Positions 1-11,152 of a stretch of 64,000 nt of DNA are shown piece by piece; within the stretch, counting starts at the first letter, position 1, and every line of letters begins with the position of its first letter. Below the pieces are notes generated by a model. The model had not been told where the DNA came from and did not search any database. It saw only the letters and a program-made list of their open reading frames with translations. Location: positions 24,995,966-25,059,965 of the forward strand of contig NC_057768.1 of the NCBI RefSeq assembly GCF_010389155.1, read 5' to 3'. The translations under genes were made by a program, and so were the position numbers. This stretch comes from Erigeron canadensis (taxonomy: Eukaryota > Streptophyta > Magnoliopsida > Asterales > Asteraceae).

Positions 1-1
1 A

Positions 2-118
2 CCATTCAAAGACGGACCTAGCACGTCATCATCCCATGCTGGGCCTAGCACGTCACGGGCCCCCACACATCGGTTGGGTAGTGATAGTGATAGTGATAGT
101 GATGATGAAAGTGATTAG
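2..118 (+). CDS. C-terminal end of an unrecognised gene, cut by the window edge
   Basis: Frame 2 is open from base 2 to a TAG at 116-118 and encodes 38 residues. The end is rich in Ser, Thr, Pro and Gly, contains two GPSTS motifs, and finishes in an acidic Ser-Asp run (SDSDSDSDDESD). It converges on the transposase-OTU gene, with about 220 bp between the two stop codons. MuDR-type transposons carry two convergent genes, so this could be a second gene of the same element, but that is inference. The family cannot be named from 38 low-complexity residues. Confidence 0.4.
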   Translation, partial: PFKDGPSTSSSHAGPSTSRAPTHRLGSDSDSDSDDESD

Positions 119-337
119 TTTTCCCTTTTTTTAATTGTTTGTATTCATCGTTTAACGGAAGTGTAATTTCCTTTTGTAATCTTGACTTGCGTGAAAATTT
201 CATTTGTATTTTTTTATGTTTTTATACATTTGTTGATAAAAAAATAATTGGAATCAAATTTAGAAAAGTATTATAAAATCAATGTATGTACAACAGAAAA
301 ATATGAGAAATTAGTAGATTTAAAACATTTAACGAAT

Positions 338-3300
338 TTAATCATTTATTACAATAGGAGGGCCTGGTGGTACTCTTGGCATGTTTGCGTACAACCAATT
401 TTGATACGCATCTTCTTGATTTGCGTACGTTATTGCTAGTCGACGTGCAGGATCGGTTGCGTGAAATTCCCATTCCGGATTCTTGTAGGCCATTGGGTAG
501 TCGCCTGCTAATTTCACTGCAACAAAATGGGTTTCGTTGTTTATCAGCGCAATACTTATCGGTTGTTTGAATAACAGCTGATCTAAGCCGTGATGCATCG
601 GAAATACTGTTCGGGGGTCACGTAGGCTAACGCAGTTGACTATTATACCCAGCTTATTGGCCAGGAGGATATGGAACCACACTTTACTCATCCAATGATG
701 CATGGGTCGGCTTCGTCCATAATAAGATGTTCGCAGCGCCGTCAACATTCGGTTGCCCTCTGTTTGCCCAAACATTTGCATGTACCCTTCGAGGTCAGAT
801 TCAAACTCCGCTAGCATCTGCGTACGAACCCACTCTGCACCCATCTCCTCATCTAGCCCCAAAGCTACAGCGGTAGCTCGAAATCCACAGTTACCGTCTC
901 CTTTAACATTTTGTGCGCCTATAACGTACGGCCTTAAGTACGATGGTATCTCACCTAGTACCCAAGCGTAATTTTTGGAAAGACTGGCGTTATACGGTTC
1001 CGCAACATACCCAACCCAACTGGCCGATGACTGTGCCTCTGACTCCGGATCCGAAACCTGCGCCTGCCTTGATTCATATATGGGTGCATTTCTAGATTGT
1101 GTAGGTGGTGGCCCGAAGATGTCATCTACTAACTTCGAATATGGTTGGTCATAGTTGAGCCAATGGTCTTGGGACGTATCGCCGAATCCATATAATTTTT
1201 GTGTCACATATGGTGTATCCCCGACCCCGTAGGATTGGGACGGGTCCCCCCACGTATATATATCATCAAGACCTGGATATGGGTGCAGGTTTCCGAAAAT
1301 GTCAGGATTATCTTTGACCCATTCTGATTCAGGGTGGGATTGATCGTCGAACAATTTTCGGTTATCGGGATAACGACAGGACTGGGACGGCTCGTACGTA
1401 CTGTGTCTGGCGGGCTGCGCAGGTGGGGGTTTGTTCAAATCTGGCACCTTGTATTCCCTCGGTCGACTGGACTTGGATTTTCGTAGCCCAGGTGGGTTGG
1501 TGTTGAGATCCGGCACCTAGACCATTAGTAAGAATCAGTTTCCTTAACTGAGGTAGTTATATATACTATAAATTTTTGAATAATACAAATATTTTTTTAG
1601 ATGTATTATGTATACCTTTGGAGGCTTTTGTTTCGAGCCGACTGGTCTTCCGCGTGTGGTCTTTTGAACAAGAGGATCTTTCACTTGTGTCTTACCAGGC
1701 TTAAACATGTCTTTAATTTTTGACAACCAATGTTTCTTTTGAGCCTTGGGTTGCTGATCCAAGAAATTCGTAATACCATCAACAACTTTATGAACATCGT
1801 CTTCTTCGTCTTCGTCTTCTACGCATGTCCACGGTGTTAAGTCAAGCTTTTGCCAAAACGGGTCTATGACATGAGGCTGTATTCGAGTCCCTGCATTTTT
1901 TTATATAAATAAGTGTATGAAATTATGTCCTTTTGATGAAAAAATACAAGTAATAAATCGTACTAACCGCGCTGCATGTACTCGGCAATCTTGCAGGCAC
2001 ATGGTAGCCCGCAACTGGACTGAACCTTGCACCCACATTTGTTAACCTGTCTTTTAAGGACTTTGTCTAAGCGTACAATTTCATCAGCCATGATGTCCAA
2101 AGCTTTAAGTGAAACCTTTCCCAACAGGTCCTTCATACAGTTGTAATTATGTTTCCCCTTCCGGGTCCCGTAGCTATACCCCAGTTGGCCCCTTATTTCT
2201 GCTTCTTGACTGATCAAGACAGAATCAACACATTGGAGGATTCTAGTAAATGTGCATTTCCCCCTCAATTCTTCCTTCAGTAAATGGTGCTCGGCCTCCA
2301 CTCTGTTTGTGGTGTGGTTTTGGTAGTTGAGGTGTTCATCGACCCAACAGGACACAAACTGCTCTCGGTATGGGGACAACCAATTATCGGTCAGGTACTT
2401 GTAGACGCCTGGAAAACCCGCAAGTTTTTCCTTTAACTCCTTCTCATTTGACTTAAACTCATCAAAAGTCCGAGACTGATATACTTTTTTCCACCAAACG
2501 TTAAGCCTGTCAATGTTAACATCTTTCTTCATACGCAATGCCGGTTCGCAGTGCTTGATTATGTTTTGCCATATATGGTAACTACACAGTAGATGTTTCG
2601 AATCCGGCATAACAACCTTCAAAGCTCTCATCAGGGCCAGCTCCCTGTCAGTAAGAACGACACGAACGGCAAAGCTATCATCAAGGGTGGACCGAAGACA
2701 TCGTAAAACCCATTGATAATTTGCCTCCCGCTCGTTTACGATAAACGCATACGCTAAACTGAAGGTCTTCCCCGTTGAAGTCACGCCGACGATCTCAACT
2801 AGCGGCATGTTGTAGATGTTAGTTTTGTAAGTGGAGTCTATTTCAATAACCCAGAGAAATGCGCGCCATAGGGTCATTGATGTTGGATGAATGAAAAATA
2901 GGTTCTCCAAGCGTTCATTTTTGTTATTTGTGGTGAACTGGTAAAAGTACCTTTTCTCTTGCAACAATGAAAACATAACCTGCGATTAATGACCAAGATA
3001 GAGTAAATAAGTCAATTCCAACTACGTAGTACAATAAAATATTTAATGTTTGTACCTGCATTGGAGTGCGCCCTGCTTGCCCCGACCTTCTTCTCGCTTT
3101 TAGGAAGTTCGTAATGTCTCCTTTGCGAGTCAAGTTTCCTGGAAATTCAAGTTTGAGGTTTACCAGGATCTGATGTGGGTACAAACCGCGATCCGATTGG
3201 GTTCCCACAAATTCCTTTTCTTCATCCGTCATCCGTCTGGCGTATGCATTCCCTTGCAGATTAGTAGTTGGATCATGATTGTGTCTCCAATCCTGGACAG

Positions 3301-3682
3301 TTAACCTCCAACCACCATCACGCCCAGAGCGGCCTATTAAAGTGAAAGGACAACCTATCTTACTTGACCGTTTAGGTGGACCAATTAACCTTGCATCGCG
3401 CGCTCCACCGTGGTGACATATAAGTGTCACTTTATTGACCACCTCTTTTGAGTTTTTGTTCGTCCGCCGTATAACTAGAACATAACCCAAATCCATTGCT
3501 GTTCTTTGAGCCCACTCCGTTAATTCTTCAAAGGAACCGAACACCTCATCAGTTTCAAAGTCCCCAGGTTCGCATTCATATTCACCGTCTGCAACAGGTT
3601 GCTCAAACACATTATCCGGCACTTCAATACGTACGTTTTCTGGGTCTGCCCAAATATCCTCTAAACTATCCATCTGAAACAA
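338..3682 (-). CDS. MULE transposase fused to a C-terminal OTU cysteine protease
   Basis: Four exons on the minus strand: 3682-3056, 2979-1968, 1890-1616 and 1516-338, all with GT-AG introns that keep one frame (1030 residues). Exon 1 has a FAR1/MuDR-type N-terminal zinc-binding region (CPFTL then HNHD near residues 110-140). Exon 2 is the MULE transposase core: IDSTYKTN supplies the first Asp, LTDRELALM the second, then CSYHIWQNI. It ends in a SWIM-like cysteine cluster (CGCK...CGLPCACK). Exon 3 gives an acidic linker and a GRPVGSKQKPP basic patch. Exon 4 is Pro/Asp-rich, then an OTU domain with GDGNCGFRATA (Asp and Cys of the active site, near residue 845) and ETHFVAV (His). MULEs with captured ULP1-type proteases are known; here the protease is OTU type and joined to the transposase. 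No stop or frameshift is seen, so the element may have been recently active. It could instead be a domesticated FAR1-like gene. Confidence 0.85.
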
Positions 3683-3720
3683 TTCAAGTCAACATCAACC
3701 TCATCAACTATTAATGATGT

Positions 3721-4043
3721 CCATAATATATATATATATATGTATATATATTTACACATACATATAATATCTATATCTATATTCATAATACATATATATA
3801 TATATATATATATATAAACAATAAGCTTGAAAAGGAAAAGATACACAAAACCAGCAACTACAAATATGTAATGAAAACGATGATTCCTATATATGTATAT
3901 ATATATATTTACACATACGTATAATATCTATATCTATATTCATAATACATATATATATATATATATATAAACAATAAAATTGAAAAGGAAAAGATACACA
4001 ATAACAGCAACTACAAATATGTAATGAAAATGATGATTCCTAT
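3721..4043. repeat. Two tandem copies of a ~155-bp AT-rich unit
   Basis: Two copies lie head to tail upstream of the transposase gene. Each holds a TA-rich run, the words tttacacata and aatatctatatctatattc, and ends in gatgattcctat (near 3879-3890 and 4032-4043). Spacing is 153-157 bp, varying with TA-run length. Confidence 0.8.
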
Positions 4044-4213
4044 GTACCCAAATTTTTTTCCGAAATAGACAAAGATTCAGTATGAAAACCACGACTTATT
4101 ATTACATGAATATTGGTTGTCAAGTATAAGTATACGATAGATAATTAGACATTCCATATATATATAGTCTCAAATTGTTGCAACGATAATTCCTATGCAC
4201 TATCTGTTGATCT

Positions 4214-4290
4214 TATTGAAACAAGTGTTTATATTATTGAAACAAGTGTTTATATTATTGAAACAAATGTTCATTTTACTGAAACAAATA
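4214..4290 (+). repeat. 22-bp tandem repeat, about 3.5 copies
   Basis: The unit tattgaaacaagtgttta plus four bases repeats at 4214, 4236 and 4258, with a decayed fourth copy. No coding content. Confidence 0.8.
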
Positions 4291-4322
4291 CAAAAAACCA
4301 TTCCCGATACTTAAATTCCCGA

Positions 4323-4460
4323 CCGACACAGACCGACCAGCTTGCAGACTAACGTGACCGGCAGTGCCACGTCATCACCATTAGCGGCGACGTCGCCGCT
4401 AATGGTGATGACGTGGCACTGCCGGTCACGTTAGTCTGCAAGCTGGTCGGTCTGTGTCGG
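4323..4460. repeat. Perfect 138-bp palindrome, probably a transposon end or foldback
   Basis: Bases 4323-4391 are exactly reverse-complementary to 4392-4460, with no loop. The centre is ttagcggcgacgtcgccgctaa (4381-4402). Right after it, 4471-4494 repeats the same centre as an independent 24-bp palindrome. It lies about 640 bp upstream of the transposase start and could be a MULE terminal inverted repeat that has folded on itself. The other end of the element is off-window, so this cannot be tested here. Confidence 0.85.
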
Positions 4461-4500
4461 GGGTCCCACTATTAGCGGCGACGTCGCCGCTAATACCCTG

Positions 4501-4976
4501 GTGGTTTTGACCGTTGACCTGGTGGTGTTACCCAATGCCTTAAATTTAATTGATAGCAAAATTCATTGGAAATGTATTTATTCATCATTGCTTAAAAGTC
4601 CATGTAAAGTCAAACATGAATGAAACGGATAGTCATATCAGAGTTGATTGCATTACATGACATTGCCTTAATATTCAAAGGTAGATAAATCATTATCTTG
4701 AAATCATGGTTGAGATCGCTATCTACATTTCGGATTCACACTCTTGCAAAATCGTCCTTCACTTATTTAGTTATGTGGTTAAAATAATTATATTAAGGGA
4801 ATTGCTGTATAATGCCTAAGGTTGGGGAACTCGGGATCGGTGAGGGGGAAGTCACGTGTTTTAAAAATTCGGGTCGGAATCAGGAAGAACTCGGATCGGA
4901 TTTTTATAAAAAATTTTTTATAGTTTTTGAAATTATATGTAATAAACTTAAAACTTAAAACATAATTGTTTATAAA
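4501..4976. other. AT-rich spacer, no gene seen
   Basis: No supported reading frame. Near 4810-4910 short words (aactcggatcgg, gggtcgga) resemble, inverted, the DNA at 7750-7930 beyond the Helitron. The Helitron may have landed inside an older repeat. Confidence 0.4.
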
Positions 4977-5321
4977 CTAGGTGAAACCTCGTGCGTTGCA
5001 CCGGGTTATATTATTTTCTATGTAATTCATCGCAAATTACGTACCATAAAAATATTGTTATAACGAAAAGTGAATAGCCATATATAATAAATAGACATTT
5101 CATATGGATTGAAAAATAAAAAACAGTATTAAAGACTTGAAGGTACCTCGAATTTATTACATAAAAAAGTTGCAAAACTGATTGAAACTAAATCAAGATT
5201 AAATATAAAAATAAAAGGAATTATAGATGACTCAAAACCTTCTTAAAAACAACATTTTATGTGGTGTTCGTAAGTTTGCCATCACTATCCAAAAATCAAA
5301 ACCATCAATGATTGTTTGTTT

Positions 5322-5633
5322 TTAACTATCGAAAGGGTAACATACAACTTGTTGATAATCATTGTTGAAATTAAATTTTTGAGTATTGCTACAAAAAAGT
5401 ATCCAAGCTTTGTTAACCCGCTCACCAAGTTTCTTTACATAAAGTTTGGTGTCATTACATAATTCACCTGGTTGATCTATGCTATTAAGTAATATAACCA
5501 GTACACTTACTTTTAGAATCATGGGATGGTGTGGTATGCTAGACGCTTTAATACTATTTAGAAAATCTTGAGTGTACAATTCTTCGTGAAAATCAGATCT
5601 GTTGTCGATTTCACATATTGAATCTACAATCAT
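5322..5633 (-). pseudogene. Relic of Helitron PIF1-like helicase
   Basis: A 103-residue open frame matches the late part of plant Helitron helicases in pattern: YTQDFLNSIKASSIPHHPMI, then VSVLVILLNSIDQPGELCND and KLYVKKLGERV. The upstream Walker motifs and the downstream KSQGQ/VSR segment are missing or unreadable. It lies inside a Helitron candidate of the same orientation, which fits. Confidence 0.65.
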
Positions 5634-7044
5634 ATAAACTTTCGTATCACTGTCAAGTTTTGAATATTAAAGAATATAATTTTCTTTTTATATACTAAAA
5701 GACAATTGCTCCAATAATTTATCGACCAAACACTATTCTCAATTTTTCCAAGTTGATTTTTGTTTTTAATTTTGACTATAATTTTTATTTTTTTTTGTAT
5801 TCCATCACAAACTTATACTTTTTAACCAATAATTTCAATATAGTAACTCAAGAATGATAGGTAATATATATCCAATAAAACAATAGCTAATGTATATCCA
5901 TAAAATAATAGCTAATATATATATATATATATCCTAACTAAAAATACGTTCTATCTTATAAATATAAAATTAATAATGTAAAAATAAATAAAAATCAATG
6001 TAAATATATAAAAGTAATTCTACTATTATTCTTTTTTGAAGGATTTTTAGACACATATATAAAAAATAAGTATGTAAAAATATCATATTAATAGAAAACA
6101 TATATAACATTGTCATATTCTAATTGAAATATTTAAGATATGCCTCATATACTAAAAAGAAATTATTTCTAATAGTGCTAAAATGAATGTAATACACCAT
6201 GTATAACAATAACACAAACAAAATGATAATGTCCTATTATGATTTTTTTAATATTCAAATAAGAGTCTATAACTTCAATGAATATATTATGATTTTTAAT
6301 ATTTAAATATCCCTAAGCGTGTCACAGTAAAGAATATCGATGATCTATTTTTAAAAAATATCTGAATATAAAAGTCAAAGTTTTGATATATAGATTAAAA
6401 TTTTATTAATAAAACATAATATTATTTGAAACCATAACAAATTAAAATCGAATATTGAAAATGTCGTAAGTCTCCTGTAGTAGACACGAGCCTAAATTAT
6501 AGTTTAATCTAAAATATAAGAATTTGTTACTTTGTAACAATTTTTAACTTTGATATTATAATATATATATATATAGGTTTTAAGTAAAATAAAACAAGTA
6601 TCAAAGTAAAACAAATAAAACAACAATATTTATTCACTGAAAATCACCGTGCATCATAAAAATAGTCGTGCATCAATTGTTTCGTGACTCTTCGTGCATC
6701 AATTTAACCATGATCTAAGGGTCAAGATCTTGTCCTATTTGTTTTACTTTAATACTTATTTTACAATACCCAACCCCCATATACGCGAAACTGATCTGCT
6801 TCTATTTTTATTTTCCATAAGCGAGCCCGAGCTTTTTCCAGATGGTCGATGGCCCCATCGCGCAATTCTTCTGAATTTCTAATAGTATTCAAGATTATCT
6901 GTTATACTATATGGGGGAAGTGAAGGTGGTGCTGTTAGGCACTTAAGTTGAGTGAAATCCCTCTCGCATGCTAATTTTTTAATCCAACTTAGGTGTGTGA
7001 CAACACCACCTTCGCTTGTTATGGTTTCAAATTTGAAAACTATT

Positions 7045-7185
7045 CACATATGAAGATAGGTAATTATAACTATAACTTGATAGTTCATATGCTCACATAT
7101 ACCATGCACATATGAACATCAAGTTATAATATAAAAGTTCTCATGGTTCTTCCAATTCAAAAGGTTCTCACATGAATCCTTTCCT
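7045..7185. mobile_element. MITE copy related to the one at 38357-38790
   Basis: The words gataggtaattataactataacttgat, catatgaacatcaagttataat and ggttctcacatgaa recur in the same order at 38393-38790. This copy lacks the Stowaway-like insert found there, so it shows the empty site. The left terminus is decayed. Confidence 0.6.
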
Positions 7186-7642
7186 ATATATATATATATA
7201 TATATATATAACACAAAAATCAGTATTATTTAAAAAAAATTTAAAAACGTAATGAATTTAAAGAGAAAGACGGATAAACAACATTGAATTTGATGTTTGT
7301 TTCTATATTAAATTCACAATCTTGCATATAGGGATTTGTAATGTATATATAGCATTTAATGAGAAATAAAAAAACAAATCTTACATCAGGTGAGTTAGAA
7401 AAGACATGTGTCTCTTTGCTACAAGGCCCGGGTTCAATTCCAGGCACACACATTTATTTTTTAATAATAGAAGGCACTCTTAGATACTTATGTAGAGGTT
7501 GACTAAGCAAAGTGGGTGCATACGTGGATGCTGGTGTGTCTCTTAAATCGATATGGTGACGACACGTAGGAAAATGCTGACGTGACGGGCTTGGAGACCG
7601 CCTACCGAGAACTTCGAGATAGCATTATATTATATATATAGA

Positions 7643-8993
7643 TATAAAAAGACTTTAACATAATACTTCAAAGTTTAAACTTATTCATTAGAAACAAAAC
7701 TTAAACCAAGGTAGGAGTATTTTTTATTTTAAAACGAAACTTTTTTTAACCAAAGTTGACCTGAGTTTTGACCCGATCCGGCCGATTCTTGACCGACACT
7801 GATCCAGGCAATTTTGACCGAGTTTTACATGCGACGGAGTCGTTGGCTGAGCTTTCACCTGATTCTAGCCAACTCGACCCGTTAAACTCCCGATTCTGAT
7901 TATGAGTTCTCGACCGAGTTGGCCGAGTTTTACAACCCTGATAATGTTTGGGAACATCCGGTAATTCACATGTATTAACCCATAACTCACACAAGTATTT
8001 AAGAAATGTATAAAATAAAATATAAAATATATTTGTTTAATTCAAGTAATCAACTACAAATTAGTGGATCTATATTTTCCAATTTGATATTAGAAATTGC
8101 AAATGAAGCTAGTTCAACTAATAGTTGTATCTCTTGTATATTTTCACAAGTTTTGAGTTTGACTTTCTGAAATGATAAGTCTGTGTGTTTTTTCCTTTGA
8201 ATCACCTGTAACTGCTCATGCTTCATATCTCATAACCTAGAATACGTGGGATTCACTATTATGTGATGAAGTACCCCTGAAGTCGAATACTGATTGACTG
8301 TTAAAAAAAATTTAATATTAAAATTAGTTGTCACTGCATTTTTTTTTGAAAACTTCTATTATTATGCTATTACTATTAAGATAAGATATTAATGGAAGAT
8401 CATGATGGAAGGATGTTGAGATGCTTCTGTAGACCCGTATAACATTATGACCATTCTTTTAAATTATTTAAGGATTTTAAAGGGTTGTTTAATCAAAAGA
8501 ATAAAATTTTTGGCCACAGGTAATTTGGTGGTAAATGCTTGGTTTATAAGTGTGAAAATACTTAGGCTAAGTGGTGCGGAGCATCGTGGGTGGCGACGTC
8601 GCCATATGCTGCCGGTATACCGCCGATCACACCATCCCATATAGGCGGATTGAGTGTTGGACGGATTGGCTAGGATGGGCGGAATGAGTTAGAATTTCGA
8701 AGGAAAACGTACTTTTGATTTCTTGGGTCTTTTTTTTATGCTACCAAAGATTAAAAAAAAAAAAATTTGTTGTAATGTTTAAGTGAAAAAACATCCGAAG
8801 ATGGAAGTACTTTAATATTGATATAAATTTTTATTTTAACCCTTTAACTATAAATATGGATCAAATTTTCATTTTATTATTAGTTTTCTTTTATATCCCA
8901 AGTTTCTTTCAATTTGGTTATTTAAAGTTTTCAATGTTTATTTAGATAGTAATTTTTTTTTCTATAAATATTTAGATATAATGTTTAATCAAT
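7643..8993. other. Intergenic, no gene seen
   Basis: AT-rich, with a more GC-rich stretch at 7750-7940 repeating ccgagtt/gaccgag words, probably an old repeat. A 14-bp palindrome tggcgacgtcgcca sits at 8591-8604 and shares its core with the large palindrome at 4.4 kb. Short open frames have no recognisable content. Confidence 0.4.
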
Positions 8994-9297
8994 GGATAAT
9001 AGCATATGAATGTAACCACTTATGACAAAATGGTTATGTAATGTAGTAACCTACTCAGGTGGCTATGTAATGTATGCACCTATGTTTTTTTGGCTATACT
9101 ATGTAAAATATGTACGGACCTTACATAGTATAGCCAAAAAAATTACATAGGTCCTTACATTGATTGACCCAAATAAAAAGGTCCTTACATAGTATAGCCA
9201 AAAAAACATAGGTGCATACATTACATACCCATCTGAGTAGGTTACTACATTACATAACCATTTTGTCATAGGTGGTTACATTCGTATGCCATTATCC
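8994..9297. mobile_element. Foldback MITE, 304 bp
   Basis: The termini ggataatagcatatgaatgt and acattcgtatgccattatcc are inverted copies. The pairing continues inward through ggttatgtaatgtagtaacc and ggtgcatacattacata for more than 100 bp per arm. The centre repeats ggtccttacatagtatagcc. No clear target duplication and no coding sequence. Confidence 0.85.
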
Positions 9298-9869
9298 TAT
9301 GTTTTTTTTCTTCTTCTTATTAAAGGTTTTCTACAATCAACTAATCACATAATTGAAAGACCAAATATGTTATAAACAAAAGTATATGGTGGTCATTTGA
9401 AAAAAGGTTCGAAGATTAATAAATGTAAGAAACTACATGTTTCACAGGACGAGTGGTTTAAAACTCTCCTTTACACTTTATAGCCGAGTTTTTTGTTGGT
9501 ATATTTTCCAGCCTTCATTTTTTTTAGACTTATATGAGTAAGCATAAAAGAAAATAATAGAGTGAAAACCGATAGTTCAGTCTCTGGTGATGAGGTTTTT
9601 CTTTTGTCTTATTTCGTAATTGAAACAAGTTGTTTGACTCTTTTTGTCTACTTCGCAGTTCAAGTTTCAAGGTGTGTCTAGATTTAGTTGTTTTCATGTT
9701 GAGCTCCTAGATATTGTAATTACTAATTATAACCCTACTTGGCTACTTGTCATATGGTACTTTGCTAGATAGCTATTATTTATAATATTTTGTCGTTCGG
9801 AGGAGGGATTGTTTTTGTGAAAAATATTGTAACATTGCAAAATCATTAAGCCTCAAAGTTATGAACAGT

Positions 9870-10400
9870 GCCACCGCCATGTGGCTTCCGTTGGTTTATA
9901 TTCTATTCCGCATCATTATTTAACTTTTGCCATATCGGATCCCGTTTGCGTTCTATTCCTTAGGTTTTTATTGGTTTTTTCACAGTTTTTTTTTGCTTTG
10001 TGTTCTCAAGTGTCACTGTTCCGTCGGTTTATATTCCGTCCCGCATCACTATTTGGATTTTGTCACCACTTTTTTTTGTTTTGTGTTCTCAACTAATATA
10101 TTGGGCGCTGACACTGTTCAATTCGTCCATATTAAACCTTGCCCTATTCGGATTTTGCCATATCGAATCAGATTTTTCTTCTTTTTTGCACAACTTTTGT
10201 TTTGTGTTCTTAACTAATATATTGAGAGCTGACACTATTTCATTCGTTCATCTTACACCTCGCATCACTATTCGGATTTTGCATATTGGATACTGTTTGA
10301 ATTTTTTCCTATTTGTATTACTTGATATCTCCAGAGTTTTTTTTTTCTTTTATGTTCTCGGCTAATATATTAGAAACTTTTATATATTTTCACGTAACAA
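9870..10400 (+). repeat. Degenerate ~120-bp T-rich tandem repeat, about 4 copies
   Basis: The words ttttgttttgtgttct, aactaatatattg, gctgacact and cgcatcactattcggatttt recur near 9982, 10074, 10196 and 10327 at about 120-bp spacing. Open frames here are hydrophobic by composition and not genes. The hairpin atcccgcgttcgggat at 10717-10732 just downstream may mark a decayed Helitron 3' end, but no clean CTRR follows. Confidence 0.5.
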
Positions 10401-11152
10401 ACTTTTGAGCATTACTCTTACATTCATTTTGAGATTGTTTACCCATAGTTTTTTTTCTCTCTATATACTTTTTATTTTTTATTTTATTGTACAAACAAAC
10501 CTATATGTTTTATATCGAATATTTTACGGCATACCAGTGGTATTGTTCTTAAATACATATAAATTCGATATGACAAACATCGTAATAAAACATATCTATG
10601 ATATAGTGCTTTTTGTACTGTCTTTGATTTTTAGTGATTGTTAATTTTTTTTTCCTAAACTTTCTTTTGTCAAATATGAAACCGCATCAATAACAAATAC
10701 AAACATGATAACTGAAATCCCGCGTTCGGGATATACACTTCCTCGTTAGTAATTATTCATGCCAATAATTTCGATAAGAGACTGTATTTATAGTTTTAGA
10801 CAAATAAGAGGGACGATTAATGTAATTAAATCTTCTATATATTATATAATATTACTTTCCATTTTAAGGATCAATCAAATATTCAAAAGATGATTAATTA
10901 CCTTGTTAATTAACTATAAATTGTCCAAACATAACTCCCATCCGCTAATACAACACACAGAACTGCCACCTTTTTGTCCTTTATCCTTACAAACACCCAA
11001 AACCCATTTTTACAACTTTCTCCCCCAATTTTCTCCGTCGAATATATTCAAAGCTTAAAATTTTCATGATTCTTTTTGAGACCCAAACCCAAGATTTCTA
11101 AAAGGGTGTCGAAATCTTGAATCTTTTTCAAATAATAATAATAATATATGAT
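10401..11152. other. Spacer and 5' flank of the PDK gene
   Basis: AT-rich and without a supported gene. The stretch near 10930-11150 is more pyrimidine-rich and probably includes the PDK 5' untranslated region. An in-frame ATG exists at 11117 but adds a non-conserved, Ile-rich leader. Confidence 0.35.

Larger units (their letters stand above)
4977..7642 (-). mobile_element. Helitron, minus strand, 2.67 kb, degenerate
   Basis: Read on the minus strand, the element begins TCTATATATATAATATAA at 7642, preceded by A, and ends in CTAG at 4977, followed by T: the A|TC...CTRR|T signature. Just before CTAG is a GC hairpin (ggtgcaacgcacg), as in plant Helitron 3' ends. Inside is a decayed PIF1-type helicase piece (5322-5633). 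The rest is AT-rich without a frame, so the element could move only with enzymes supplied from elsewhere. Confidence 0.65.

Noticed and set aside
7380..7455. B-box-like gggttcaattcc suggesting a tRNA gene or SINE
   Set aside because: No matching A box, tRNA fold, tail or target duplication; it lies inside the Helitron.
7746..7994. 82-residue minus frame
   Set aside because: Composed of repeated accgag/ctcggt words of an old dispersed repeat.
9881..10365. Hydrophobic plus-strand frames that look like membrane proteins
   Set aside because: T-rich repeat DNA gives Phe/Leu in every frame; the frames overlap each other and follow the repeat period.
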